Assembly: GCF_037975245.1 (NCBI RefSeq)
Contig: NC_092565.1
Location: forward strand, 17,899,999 to 17,963,998
DNA: 64,000 bases
Direction: 5' to 3'
Origin: Apostichopus japonicus
Lineage: Eukaryota > Echinodermata > Holothuroidea > Aspidochirotida > Stichopodidae
The position numbers and the translations under genes were made by a program. Within the stretch, counting starts at the first letter, position 1. Every line of letters starts with the position of its first letter. The notes below the pieces were generated by a model that did no database searches, was not told the origin of the DNA, and worked only from the letters and a program-made list of their open reading frames with translations. Of this stretch, positions 1-12,047 are shown one piece after another.

Positions 1-3000
1 GGAAAATACAGAACAGTGAAAAACTTCGAGCCTCCGCTGGGATTCGAACCCGGGCCTACCGCTTTATATACGGACACCCCAACCACTAGGCTATGGACAC
101 CGTTCGAAACCAGTAAGGAAGGCCGTCACTCCACTGTAGGCTTTGCTACGTGTTTAGGACAATGCTTGTCCTGTGTTGGTGACATATGTTGGCTTACTCT
201 AGAGAACAATCAAATACAAGGTTGTTTTAAACGTAGCAAAAAAATTGGTGGCACCATACGCGATAAAACGTACAGGTTTCTGCAGAACCATGGAGTTATG
301 TAAAAGGTTGCAAGTCTATAAACATAACATTATTCTTTTATTGGACACAGTGCAGGAATTTCTTACTTTCAAATACTTCCTTCATTGGGGGTGTGACCAA
401 ACGGATGTAACAACTGTATAGACCTTATTATTAGATTGGTATATATCAAAGTAGTCGCAGATATTACTCGGTCTCTGCATGCAAAATGTATGACTTATTG
501 CAAGATACACAGCTTTAAACGTCTTGATTAAATACTGTGTTCTTAGCTCTTCTATTGACATATACAGTGAAAGGTTAGCAATTGCGAGGTGCTTCCACCT
601 AGCACTACAAGGACAAACGTACCCTCTGGTTTGTTTGATAGGAATTTAATTGGCTTTTAGTTTCAGCCGTTTCATGTACATGTGATCGACGGACAATATT
701 ACGGCAGCTGGCTTGCGTTAGGCTAAAATGTTCTTACGCTTTTAAATTGCATTATTACAGAATGAAAACTTTAAGGAACCAAATACGAGTGTGGTAGGCC
801 TTGACACGTCTTCACCGAGAATATGAAATAAGTGGAAAAAAATTATTCGTAGCTCCTGCAGAATAAAGATAACTTTATTCAAAATACGATATTCACATTA
901 TCATCGCAGTAATTGTAGAAATGCGAATTAAACAATTTAGTCAATTCAAGGTTTGTGGACAATTTATGTAAAAAGAGCTCCGATTACTGAATCTTACCTA
1001 TAATCATTAGCCACAATTAATTTCGTTAAGCTATTGACATTTTAATTATTGACTTGAAAAAAAAAAAAAAAACATTGTCAGACATTCTGGTTTCTTCCAG
1101 TCCGATTTTTCAATGACGTCATCACTCACATGTCTTTGTTTTTGTTTAAATATGAATTATTATATATATCACCAACGGTCTAAGGGAGACATTGAACACG
1201 ACTGCCTCTTCAAATTTCTTCGTTTTTTTAACCATATTGTAGAAAGTTTCGCGTTGACAAGGGAGTACACCCCTCAACTGTTATTTATCCTTCGATCCCC
1301 TGTCACCTTGTCACGTGACCCAACATTCGACGAGTTATTCAGCGTAGCTCTAGAAATGTTACAAATTATGTTTGAATTTCTGACACCAAACGTATTCAAA
1401 CATTTTTAACTGCCAGTCTTAGGGATATCACAAAATATTGTTTTCATTTTCAGATGTTATTCAGCAGACAGAGCTGATAAAATAGAGGTTATAGTTATTC
1501 ATATGAAACTGACAGACCTGAAGAAAATATGATATGTCATTCAATTTTCGTTCGATTAAATTGAAAATTTCATAGAAAACAGAGTATAAATGATATATTA
1601 ACAAAACTATTCAAGTACTGCAATGTTGATGCAATTCCCAATACATTGAAGGCAAACATCTAAAGTAGTTATTCCCTATTGCATAAGTAAAAGTAAACTT
1701 TGACTTCCGCTAAACTAGTTTTACAGAAGGTCCAGTAACTATAATGGTTTACACTCGCTCTTTATTTAATACAGTGTAGAGGGGCGCCGTCGGATAAGAG
1801 AGAGAATCGTAAGCCATTTAAGCCGTGGCAATTTTGGGAAATCGAGAAATTCTTTAATTGCAAGACTGATCGTCTTTGTAGAGGGAAGTTTATAACCTAA
1901 GCCCGAGCTAAAGTGTTCACACGAGAGAGCCTAAATCCGAAGCCATCAACTTTGATTGGATTACTATGGAAACATTGCAAGGCCACAAATTTTAAGGAAC
2001 TTTCAAAATGTGCTCTTCTGAGGGTTTAAGAGGGACAAGGAAAACAAATGAAAAGGAACCGTGCAAAAACGTAGATCTACCCTCAGGAAGACATTAACCA
2101 AAATGTGATATCGGGGAAATGTCTCGAAGAAAAATTGTAAACGAATTCGATGAAATATATAAAAAAAATATATATTATGCTAACATTTCGCATGATATTC
2201 AGATATCAATTATCTTTGCACAGCTTCGTCTGTGCCATAAAAAGCTGTTGTAATCAAGCAGCGACGAATTAAATCGCTCCGGTCTGACAGTTTATCACTT
2301 AGGCAATACTGTTCAGTTAGTCCCATGCTCATTTTAATTTTGACTGCAATCACTCTGTTGCCGTATACTAACTTGTCAGCCCTGCTAGTTCGAACTTCGA
2401 AATCGGCTTTGGGAGCTACTCTGACGTCATCATTTAAACAGCACTGTAACGTAACATCTCTTCCTTTCAGCAAGCTATGACGTCAACTGTCACCTCGACA
2501 AATTTGGAATACAGTAACATTCGAAACGAAAAATAAATCAATAGTGGCCCCGAAATGGTGGCGCTCTTTCATAAAGATGTGTTCAAATTTACCAGGAAAC
2601 ATATAATGTACGTAACCATTCACAATATTGAACATTTTGATAATAATTCACTGCTCACGCAAACGTTTTTATACAATACCACATTATAAATCATATTCGG
2701 CAGAATTATCGGTTTTGATGACATCATAAGTTGAATTGACCAACGTCAGATTCAGACGAACATCTCGATAGCCAAAGCAGAACCGTTCATAGCTATATAT
2801 CCGGACTCTGATCCAACATTGACAGTAAATGGACGGCGCCATTCCATAATATAAAACATATACAATTAGAGTTCCGTAAATATTGTAGCTTTAATATTGC
2901 GAGCCTCAGACATAGTTATCCTTGTCGAGTTTTACTGTACTAATTGACTTGAAATGATAGCAGACCTAGTCAAACGTTCTGTTAGATAGACCGTCAGTCT

Positions 3001-3089
3001 AGTATATCCAACCAAACTCGATGACGTATTTGTTGAAATTGGCAGTATCATTATATAATTCTATTGTTTTTTTCTGTTATTTATTGCAG
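1..3089. other. Upstream region / 5' intron of gene A, no confirmed exon
   Basis: Apart from the tRNA-like repeat at 24-101, nothing recognisable was found. I looked on the + strand for the two or three missing N-terminal exons of gene A: a signal peptide, the exon ending near the first Cys-loop-receptor helix, and the 45-bp exon ending in a WL motif. None was convincing. Open frames at 1113-1409 (+) and 2210-2473 (-) show no family resemblance and no suitable splice sites. The missing exons are most likely upstream of the window. Confidence 0.6.
24..101 (-). repeat. tRNA-derived repeat (SINE head or tRNA pseudogene)
   Basis: On the minus strand the segment has a good internal pol III box A (TAGCCTAGTGG, 83-93) and box B (GGTTCGAATCC, 40-50) with tRNA-like spacing. 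The T-arm pairs four of five positions. The acceptor arms do not pair (5' GGTGTCC against a purine-rich 3' side) and the anticodon stem is irregular, so it is not a functional tRNA. The sequence 3' of box B runs off the window edge. A tRNA-derived SINE is the best reading. Confidence 0.6.
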
Positions 3090-3199
3090 ATCTGGACTGA
3101 TGAGTACATGAGATGGGATCCGTCAGATTACGAAGGCCTCAAAAAGACCAAAGTATCTTCCAATAAAATATGGCTGCCCGATTTATTTTTCTACAACAA
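3090..3199 (+). CDS. Gene A exon: loop D to loop A of nAChR-type ligand-binding domain
   Basis: The acceptor is TTATTGCAG at 3081-3089 and the donor is GTGAGT from 3200. The exon is 110 bp, the same length as the corresponding gene B exon and typical for this nAChR exon. It encodes 36 residues plus two bases, beginning IWTDEYMRWDPSDY and ending WLPDLFFYN. The first W matches the complementary-face loop-D tryptophan, and WLPD with the following Y matches loop A. The split codon AA|T gives N at the junction with the next exon. The start is set by the splice site; the upstream in-frame ATG at 3021 is intronic. Confidence 0.92.
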
Positions 3200-3804
3200 G
3201 TGAGTGCATATTAAAAGTATTTCATAATAAATTTAAAACAGGATAAATGGAGTTCACAATTTTTTTAGTCCTGTTGATCAAATGTGCTACATTGTAAGGC
3301 GTTGCAGTAACTATTGCTAACGTAAAATTGAGAGTATATGGTGGGTTATAATATTATTTAATAATTTAATAAAATCATACCGGTCGGGAATTTAAATCGA
3401 ATGCAATTGTTTCTTTTTCCTCGCAATATTACATATTTCTTTTATGTTGTGAAAATTCACAGATATTGAACTAACCGTAAATTACAGGTACCGTATATTG
3501 TAAAAGAAGAAAACTCAATAGACGTTATTATTTGTCAACCTATTGCAAAGCATCTCTAAAATATTGAACTATAGGCCAGCAAATGATAGCATTTAAACTC
3601 AAAATATCAACGGGAAAGAGTCACGTGTTAATATACCAAACCGTTGACAATTATAGAAGGAATGCAGTTTATCTGTATTGAACTATTATTTTACTAATGT
3701 TAGAAGATTGTTTGAATATTGAAAAAAAAACCTGAAAATAAACACAATTCGGCATTAACTGCTCTTGAAAATTTCTGTGTATTCCTTATTTTTTTTCTCG
3801 ACAG
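3200..3804 (+). other. Gene A intron
   Basis: GT-AG intron of 605 bp, splitting a codon after its second base. AT-rich; nothing recognisable in it apart from a T-rich polypyrimidine stretch before the acceptor. Confidence 0.85.
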
Positions 3805-4007
3805 TGCTGACCAGCTTTACCATAAATTTTTAAAAGATACCATCGTAAAAGTCGACTTCAGCGGAGAAGTCCTTTGGGCCTCTCCCGTCAACTTCCGTAG
3901 CTTCTGTTTATTGGATGTCCGCTTTTTCCCATTTGATGTACAACTTTGCGAGATGAAATTCGGTCCCTGGTCTCACGATGGCAATGAATTAGTAATCAAC
4001 GGATCAG
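3805..4007 (+). CDS. Gene A exon: Cys-loop and loop B
   Basis: The acceptor is TCGACAG ending at 3804 and the donor is GTTTAG from 4008, weaker than the others. The exon is 203 bp. It encodes NAD at the junction, WASPVNF, then the Cys-loop: C, 13 residues including FPFD, C. KFGPW follows, where W is the loop-B aromatic. NGS near the end is a potential N-glycosylation site. The exon leaves one base (G|) for the next codon, exactly as in gene B, whose equivalent exon is one codon shorter. The ligand-binding-domain assignment is firm. Confidence 0.93.
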
Positions 4008-4474
4008 GTTTAGTATTTGTTTGATTCCTTTCTTTTAAAGAAGTATAATACGTTAGCAGCCGACTTGCAGGGACACAGGGGGGGGGGGGAGTTAATCTCT
4101 CCCTTACCCCTACACGCATTTTTTATCTTTTCGCTTTTAGCTCCTTGACTTTTGCAAGAAGACATGATGCACAAAAGCCTTTTTCCTCTTATCGTTCCTC
4201 CATCGCTCTCTAACCTAATCCAATCTGTCACCGCTCCAAGACAAAAACTTCGATTTTAACGTAATGTGATCCCGTCTGTAGTTTCAGTTTATTTCTACAT
4301 TAAAAGTAAGAAATAAACTGAAAGTACAATGAGTCGTGCGGGTCATCAAGAGTAGTAAGTATATATTTATTGCAGGAACAAGCAGCCCCTCCTCTTCTCT
4401 TATGCAGGAATCCAAGAAAGTGTATAGTAAAAAACAATGAGAAAAGACATACCCTCAAGAAAAAAGGAGACGAA

Positions 4475-4509
<35 letters not shown>

Positions 4510-6226
4510 TGGGGGGTGGAGGGAAGGAGAGATACATGAAAACTACAACATATGTGGCTATTCAGATGGAGCTGCCTTTGGCAGAACGCTTCGTAACGGA
4601 CTGTATATCCGCTTCATGACTAAAATGAATGCATCAAATTCATTCCTTTATTCCTCCTGTCTTGTACAATCACTTTTATGTTTTTATAAACATAACAAGG
4701 CTGTGGTAGAGAAACTTCACGAGGACAATGTTCTATATTTTATTTCTGTTTAAGGTGGTACAACGAATGTATAGCAATGTGATAGGTAAATTTCATAATC
4801 CAGTTATCATTTGACAAACACGGCCATATCCATATGGTAAGTTAGTCTGACTAAAGTGGGTGGGGTGGGGGTAAGGGAGATTTGTGAGTACAACACTGTT
4901 GAAGAGGGCAATTGATAGGATAAGGAATGACGTAGTCTTAGTTTCATAATTTTCTTCGCATTTTCTTATTATTCTAAAAATGTAGGTTTTAAAAAGGGGC
5001 CTTGTTTCATATTTTTTTCACCAAGCCCGACCTGGTCCTGAACGTTGCTGATGGTAAGGTTTAAAGGATAAAATATAGGCATTATCAGTTTTGTTTCGCA
5101 AACTGCAGTAAATGGTTAAGGAACTCTCGTCCTCAAATTCCACAAACACAAATGTGATCGATGAATAACTCAGTTCTCCGATATACCGCTATTGGGTTGA
5201 CATTTTTTTTCCATACGACAACGTAGTAAACGTTTGAATCAAGAAATGAACTTTTCGATCAATATTCAATATTTTCGTCTACCAATCTTTCCGTTTTCAT
5301 TCAAGTATTACATGCAAAGAAGAATTTTACTTGAAACCTATCGAGGTTCCGGTATCCCCTATACTTTATCGAGTAACTATAAACTATAAGTGTAATGAAC
5401 TTGTCCGATCATCACTCCACTGACACTTTTACAATGTAGCCTGACATTTTAGGTAATTCACCTGAATTTGTGCACTTTCAATATTCCAACGGGCAAGTCT
5501 CTTAGATTCGAACCTCGAAGCAGAATGGTGTTCGACACATTTCGCAAATATCTCTGTATCACTATCACCAGCAAAGATGAATGTGACGTCACTTACATTC
5601 AGTGACTATGACAGAGACGGTATCATGTCATTCCTTCCAACAGTATAGCACTTCTTTCTGGATCACTCTGCAAGTATACTGGTTTAAAATGATGTCGTCA
5701 TCAAAGACAGGAAGATATATATCAAATCACTTAGACATATTAGAAGTGTCGGTTCGTGGTAAAGATATATCTTTTAGGAGGAAATCTGTCACATTCTGGA
5801 AATAAGTATACAACATTCATGTGTTAAAGAGAGGATAAAAACATTTACAACATACTCTATATCTTGAATTGCAGACAAGAATGATTAACTTTTGAGTCAG
5901 TTACATGTATATAATGCCTATAATATAGTCATTATATTACGATGTAGAAAAAAGAAAAAATGGTGGTTGGTGGTGAATTAAAATGTTTGTAATTGACATA
6001 GCAACACGTGTCCTTTAATTTAGATTGTGGAGTGGGTTGGAACTAGCCCCATGATTTAATTTGCATATGCATTAGCAAATTAAGTGTCAAGTTTACAAGG
6101 AGATTATAGAGCAGAACGTGACAAGGTAACATACAGCTTTAAGCTCAGTCGTATTTTAGCTGCCTGCAGCTGTTACTTTGCGTGTTGTAATATTAACAGT
6201 ATACTATTGTACCTTTCTCTTTTCAG
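4008..6226 (+). other. Gene A intron
   Basis: GT-AG intron of about 2.2 kb. It holds a G-run at 4079-4089 and a (GA)n/G-run simple repeat at 4474-4522. Open frames at 4370-4753 are produced by this repeat. Nothing else was recognised. Confidence 0.8.
4474..4522 (+). repeat. (GA)n microsatellite followed by G-run
   Basis: About 27 bases of alternating GA followed by about 20 mostly G bases, an asymmetric purine tract. It generates low-complexity RE-repeat reading frames that are not genes. Confidence 0.95.
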
Positions 6227-6362
6227 GAGATACATCAGCATTTACTGCTAACGGTGAATGGGATATGAGTAGAATCGTGGCATTAAATAACGTGGAATAT
6301 TACCCAGACGATCCAGGAGTACCATATACAGACGTTACTTTCAAAATATATTTTCATCGAAG
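6227..6362 (+). CDS. Gene A exon: loop C and pre-M1 strand
   Basis: The acceptor is TCTTTTCAG ending at 6226 and the donor is GTAAGG from 6363. The exon is 136 bp and completes the codon G|GA. It encodes a loop-C region with YYPDDPGVPYTDV, then the beta10 strand FKIYFHR leading into M1. The second loop-C tyrosine is present, but the YxCC vicinal cysteine pair that defines alpha subunits is absent. The exon ends two bases into the arginine codon (AG|G), 17 nt later than the equivalent boundary in gene B. Confidence 0.9.
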
Positions 6363-6370
6363 GTAAGGCA

Positions 6371-6460
6371 AAAAGAAAGAAATAGAGAAAGAAAGAAAGA
6401 AAGAAAGGAAAAATTTCAAAGACAGAAAGAAAGAATTTCAGAGAAAGAAAGAATTTCAAA
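6371..6460 (+). repeat. AAAG-rich simple repeat
   Basis: Interrupted (AAAG)n starting a few bases after the splice donor, mixed with AATTTCAAAG units. Confidence 0.9.
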
Positions 6461-6639
6461 CTTAATTTCAAAGAATTTTAAAAAAATTCAAAGAAAGAAC
6501 CGAAATGTGCATAAATGAAAGCGTTATCATACGTACACACAGACACTACGCTAAAACAACGGTCAAACAGACCTATACAGTGACATTGTACTGCAAGGTG
6601 AGGATAGGCGGTCCAACAGTGCAGGACCTACAGCGTAAA

Positions 6640-6880
6640 GGCCCGGTCACACTATACCGATTTTTTATCGGAATACTATCCGATTTTCCCGGAGGAATCG
6701 AAACAGCCTGTTTTTCGTTCGGGTCTTCTAGCCACAGTGACAAAGGACCTGATTTGCTATCTGTTGAGCCATTCCGATGTGGAATAGCCCTCTCCTAACT
6801 TTTGATATTGACTCTGTTTCCTTTTATCGGATAACTATCCGATTTCTCTTCCGATTTTTATCGTTTTTCGATGTGACGTC
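6640..6880. repeat. Repeat-like segment with two near-identical 18-bp palindromes
   Basis: ATCGGATAACTATCCGAT at 6826-6843 has perfect 8-bp arms. A close relative occurs at 6667-6684. Further CCGAT and ATCGG motifs lie around them, and a GGCCCGGTCACACTAT stretch precedes. The composition resembles a short non-autonomous DNA element. I could not define terminal repeats or a target duplication. Confidence 0.4.
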
Positions 6881-8454
6881 ACTTCAGAATGTAGTCCGTT
6901 CCAGAACCCCTCAGATTTGGAGTAGGTATTCGAATATTCCACTGCATTCATTACATTCACTACCACAAACCTCACTCTTCGGCCTTAACCGTAGCAACAT
7001 ATAACTTCATGCATGACAAACACACAGACACACACACAAACAATACCAACAATATTCTGTGATTTGTTCGATTCTGAGACTAGAAATGGTTACAAAGCTA
7101 TTAACGGCTTACCGTTAGAATTCACACAGCAAGATCAATCCACGATTCATGTTTTTTTTTAAAGCTAAACCAGAAGGACACTGAAATGGGAACAATCAAA
7201 ATATTAGCATTATTTATATATTATCTTCCAGTTAAAAGTATCATGGATTAAATAAAACATGACCGAGATCGAATTAATGTTTTAATAATGTTATATTGGC
7301 CGAAAGATGGTCTTTGAAGTTGTTACTACCTCTCCTCTATTTAATTTCAATTGAAGTGTATGTGACGTCGCCATGGTAACAGGGAAGATTCGAAATGGCA
7401 GGCAGAAGGAACTGTTTGGATTTGAGTAGGCGGTTTGAAAAAAATGTTTAATGGAACGTGCTTAAAGTTACTTCAAACAGCTATATCAAACGTTAACTCT
7501 GTCAATTAAAGTTCAGAGCAAATTTACGTTTTGGTTTGTAAAAGAACAGATTTACCATATGGAAACGTGGTGAACTGCTTATACATGCCCATCAGACCGT
7601 TTCGCAGAAATCATTACGTGGTTGAAACTGTCATATCATGTACTAAAAACAAAAATCGAAGCAAGCATTTTTTTTTTATTTACCGCTAACTTCTTGCTTC
7701 TTACTTCTTGCACAGCGCCATCATTACAATGTACACTACCTCCGATCACACATAGAAGCACAGTCCTGTGCTTTATTCCATCTGTGCTAGATGCAAACAT
7801 ATATAACATATGTAGATGCCTAGCGATACTTACTACAACCTTTTACTATAGAATGTCAGTTAGCCATAGTGCTATGTTTATTGTGTAACCAGGAATCACA
7901 TGACCATTGGAATCATGTTATTTTATAAAATAAACTTATATTTTCATTTTTTTGAAAAAATAATAATTACATCACAAATATAGGGAAATGTGAGGTTTCA
8001 GACACATCTGTTTTGATATTTCATTATTTCATGCAGTTGTTGATAGTTGCATTTTAACATTTTAGACCTCCGTCAATCCAAATATGTTCTGTTCATAGAA
8101 GGAACATTATAATCAGTCTTCATGTCGGCCAATTCTGTCACAGAAATATCGCCTTCATCAGTTTTACCCTCAATATGCTAGAAGTTAAGTAATGGTCACG
8201 CTTCAACAACCACTTTATCTCAACCTACGACGCATCCTCCCTCCCCCTCCTTCCCCCTCCCTGTATGGAAACATTAGCGTGCCGTCAACATGTTAAGATC
8301 TTTCAGCAAAGATTTCAACAATTTTTTGTTTTACAAAATAATGCATTTTTCAGTTCATATGGTAACAATTTTCAATAAAATGGTGAATTCCTTAAATCTA
8401 ACAGTTAAGAATTCAATGTTTTGTTTCAAAATGACGAAATGATTATTAATCAAA

Positions 8455-8700
8455 TGTCATCAATTAAACAATTTGCAGCGAAATCGTAAATTGATCACTT
8501 AAAATATTTTCTCCAATTCAACATTTTCCAATACAAATGATGCATGAATTACGCTTGAAATAACCAATTCAACAATCTGTAGAAAAATCATAAATTGATC
8601 ACTTCAAAATCTCGTGAAAATCAACATTTTTGCAACAGATATGATTAATTAACTACGCTAGCATCAGAATGTCATCATTTCAACTTTTTGCGTCAAAATT
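8455..8700. repeat. Degenerate tandem repeat, about 100-bp period
   Basis: The motif CAATTAAACAATTTGCAG near 8463 recurs as CAATTCAACAATCTGTAG near 8565. It is followed in both copies by an ATCGTAAATTGATCACTT / ATCATAAATTGATCACTT block and then by an AACATTTT block. A third, more diverged partial copy follows to about 8700. Confidence 0.6.
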
Positions 8701-9144
8701 GCAGAAAAAGATCTTAAAAGTTTGACGACACCTTAACGCCGCCATATATACCCCTCTGACATTAAATGTTATTATTCAGTAAATGTTTAGTTTAGCACCC
8801 GTCAAAGTGAAGAATAACTGGGAGGATCAGCAACCAAAGCTAATTACATAATTTATAAACATTTATTAGTTTGAGACTGCCAAAAGGCTAAACGTATAGT
8901 CTCCTAACTTAATATCAACATAATTATGGTTTTCACGGAAAGCCTTATTTATTACAAGATGACTTGTGATCTCACTTGGAAATTTTCCGATTCTTGAGCA
9001 ATCTTAATAGATAGAGATGAGAATGGCGCCTTTGGTTTCTGGTACATTACTAACTGCGATATAGACATAAACTGTGTTCAAAAACAAAGATCTGCAATAT
9101 CTGTGGTTATCAGTGGTTAACGTGGTCAACGTGGTTGTATCAGA

Positions 9145-9400
9145 GGTTAACAGTAGTTAATAACAGTGGTTAACGCCGGTGCCTTCCAATCATAAGGTCC
9201 CCGGTTCGAGTCACTCCAAAATTAATGTATGTCATCCAGTTACAGAGTTAATAAAACTTGACAATTCATAATCATGGACGATAAATATGAATCTAAGAGA
9301 CTGACTTCGGTCAGCTTAGTGCGGCTTTGATAAGCCAATGAGGCTTATTCGCGAGTTCCTGCTTGCAGGAGAATCTAAAATACATACATACACACATCCG
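9145..9400 (+). repeat. tRNA-derived SINE
   Basis: The region contains GTGGTTAACGCCGGTGCC (box-A-like) and CCGGTTCGAGTC (box B) with an anticodon-stem-like CCTT...AAGG between. A non-tRNA body follows, including the self-complementary CTCCTGCAAGCAGGAA-type hairpin near 9355-9372, then an ATACATACATACACACA-type tail. This is the usual SINE layout of tRNA head, body and simple tail. The sequence just upstream repeats the GTGGTTAAC motif several times. Exact ends are uncertain. Confidence 0.65.
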
Positions 9401-10735
9401 TCTTAAAGTTTAATTTATCTAAGCAATAGATCCATTTCTTCCCAAAATCAGCATCTTGGCTATATCTCCTTGCTATATAGTAGGCCTACTATTTACACAG
9501 CCAATGAATAAATACTATGAAAATTATTTGTGTATACTGTTAATGGTCTTCGATCGTTTATTTAATGGCCTGCCGCTAGGTGACATACAAGTCTCCAAGT
9601 CTGACGAATGACCTAAAACTGTGTAAAGCGTGAAAATAAAAACCATTAACCTTTTCCATTTGTTCCCGTCAGCTAGCTATAAATCAAATTTAATTAACGC
9701 TGTGGCTTCTTTAAGATGTACACATCTATCACTTAGTATTTGGCCTTACAATTTACAGTCGCCGAAAATCTTCTTTTATCTCTATATACGAAACTGAAAA
9801 ACGATCAGCTCAATTTATTACAGATGTTTATCTGAGAGTTTAGAGACTGTTTAGAGATTTTTAACTTATATATGAAATGGACCATTCGGCATATTGCGTG
9901 GTAAATATATGTACCTGTTCATTAACGGACGTGTAGAACGCTATAAGCGCATGCGCTGATATAAATTGCGATCTAATTTAATAAGTAAAATAAACATATA
10001 TCCATTTAATTGAAAATTTGTAACGATTGATTGAAAATACCGCGTGTATTCCCCAGTTAACCGTTAAGCAATTTAAAAATCACGTCCAAACACTCAAGTC
10101 AACATGTCACCTGTGTAAAAGATTTTTTAGTATTCGTCCCAAAAGAACTGCTATAGAAGTTGTGAAAAGTATACTTTTCTAGAAGCTCTTATCCTGTACA
10201 AATGGTGCGTACATGTCCAGATCCTGAGAAGGCTCAATTAGACATTTACGCTTTGGGAGTGACAATATGGTGCTTGTTGATATCTGAGCATTACTGACCA
10301 TATTTTGAATTTCTAGCATATTTTTGGGGTAACATATGCTGATGGCCTTTAACGTGTTAAAACTCAGATTGGATTGGAACAGAAAGTAAAAAGAGTTTTG
10401 AAAGCACAGGTCATAGGCGTATCTTCTGAAGGAGTGGGTCAATAGTAGAAGACAGATTGAATGGGAGGGGTGGGGTGATGCGAAGGAGGGGTAAGTCGGT
10501 AGTCAGTGAGGTGGCGAAGAGAGGGGGATTATATGTACTATGTTCAGTGTGTTATAACACATCTCTCAAATAAAATATTAATAAATCTATGAAGCTCTAT
10601 CAATAAATAGGCTACTGGTATAGTATTCAATATTCGGTGAAATTTTGATATGAATGTTTTAGGCCTACTCCTATTTTTCTCTCGATAACATGGATGCTAA
10701 TAATTACAATTGTTTTCTGTCTTTCTAACCAAAAG

Positions 10736-10926
10736 GTCACAGTTCTACGTCTTCAACTTGATCATGCCAGCTAGTCTGATTACAATAATGGCCTCTTTGG
10801 CGTTCCTTCTGCCTCCTACGTCGCAAGGAAAGATTAATCTTGGAACGACCTTCATGCTATCTAAGACTGTCTTCTTAATGATCGTTGCTGAATCTATGCC
10901 TCCTACGGACAAGGTTCCTATTTTAG
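10736..10926 (+). CDS. Gene A exon: M1 and M2 (pore) of the channel
   Basis: The acceptor is AACCAAAAG ending at 10735, with a weak polypyrimidine tract, and the donor is GTAACT from 10927. The exon is 191 bp. M1 contains the conserved proline (NLIMP). After FLLPP the M2 entrance reads SQGKINLG where gene B has SGEKISLG, so the -1' glutamate of the intermediate ring is glycine and -2' is glutamine. Inside M2 leucine 9' is kept (MLSK), position 11' is lysine instead of leucine, and 20' glutamate is kept (AESMPP). All junctions are in frame and the rest of M1-M2 is intact, so these look like real substitutions. The effect on ion selectivity is inference. Confidence 0.9.
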
Positions 10927-11758
10927 GTAACTAACAATATTTCTGAGTGTTTTTATTTTGCTTCGCTTACTTTCTTGGAATACATTTCTTTTAAAAACAA
11001 AATGTTAATTTTATTTAAACAAACTTTCAAGACATGATCAATTTAAAGCAGCATACTGTGTTTGATCATTAATTTTGCAAAAAAATTATTTTAAAGTGGC
11101 TTTTTGAGTGGATTTTTATCATTGTTTTACCCAACATTTTTAGAGTAACAAAACTTCCCTTCAAAATAGAAGTAATTAAATTCACCAATCAAGTTATAAT
11201 AGCGTTAAGGTCGATATATTTTGAATATTTACAATTTGCTATTTCCTTTTGTTTTATTAATACTAATTTGTGAAACTTTCAGGGCGACCAATTTTCATAC
11301 TACTATCAAGCACGTTGACATCTTCGAATTGTTTGGACCCTCTTCATCACATGAATAACATTGATCAGTATACTAAATATTTGAATTGTTCTGAAAATTA
11401 AACAATGGTAATGATGATGATCATAGATGTACACATACAAATGTTACCCTTATATTAGGTAACGATTTACTGATATACGTACCGAGGCTACAAGTGATAA
11501 AATCATATGATAGTATAGTTAGGTGGATAATATAATAGATAAAAAATGGTCCTTATTCCCATGTATGCAGTAAAGATGGATTATAGGGTAGGGCTGGGTG
11601 GAGAGGGGGGAGGGGGGTGGTGAAGGTCTAAAGGTTTGATCAAACAATAATCTCCTAGATCTGCTGGTAACATTTGAACAGGATGAAATCAAACCAAGTA
11701 AACTAATCTTTAAAGACCAAGAAGATTAAGGGAACAATTGTCGGATTAGGCTATACTA

Positions 11759-12047
11759 AGGAGCAATACTTTTTAAGAAAAGTCCCAGGAAAGAACCTGG
11801 GCACGAAAACCAAACTACCAAACGACTGATCCGCTCTCATCCCCAGTCCCCTTGCATCGGGACTGTGACAGTGTGATCATCGTCGGGTGTGCATCACCAT
11901 TCCACTCGAAAGGGAACATATACTGAAAAGGCCGTGAAGGAACAATACTTTTTAAGAACAAAAAACTACCGAACGACTGATCCGCTCTCAACCACAGTCC
12001 CCTTGCATCGGGACTGTGACTGTGTGACCAAAAGTCGAAGAGCGTAG
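11759..12047 (-). repeat. U2 snRNA-headed SINE-like repeat, tandem dimer
   Basis: Read on the minus strand, it has two head-body-tail units. The first begins CGCTCTTCGACTTTTGG, a diverged form of the U2 snRNA 5' end (CGCTTCTCGGCCTTTTGG). The second begins with CACGGCCTTTTCAG. Each body carries CACAGTCCCGATGCAAGGGG (or a one-base variant), GAGAGCGGATCAGTCGTT and GGTAGTTT, and ends TTCTTAAAAAGTATTG. The same blocks form the + strand copy at 13240-13574. There is no protein-coding content; the open frame on this strand is incidental. Confidence 0.65.

Larger units (their letters stand above)
6363..10735 (+). other. Gene A intron
   Basis: GT-AG intron of about 4.4 kb. It contains an AAAG-rich tract (6371-6460), a repeat-like segment with palindromic ATCGGATA motifs (6640-6880), a degenerate tandem repeat (8455-8700) and a tRNA-derived SINE (9145-9400). 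The rest is unremarkable AT-rich sequence. The short open frames inside show no similarity I can recognise. Confidence 0.8.

Noticed and set aside
24-101. Functional tRNA gene on the minus strand
   Set aside because: Boxes A and B are good but the acceptor arms do not pair and the anticodon stem is irregular.
4370-4753. 127-codon open frame
   Set aside because: Held open by the (GA)n/G-run; no splice sites or similarity.
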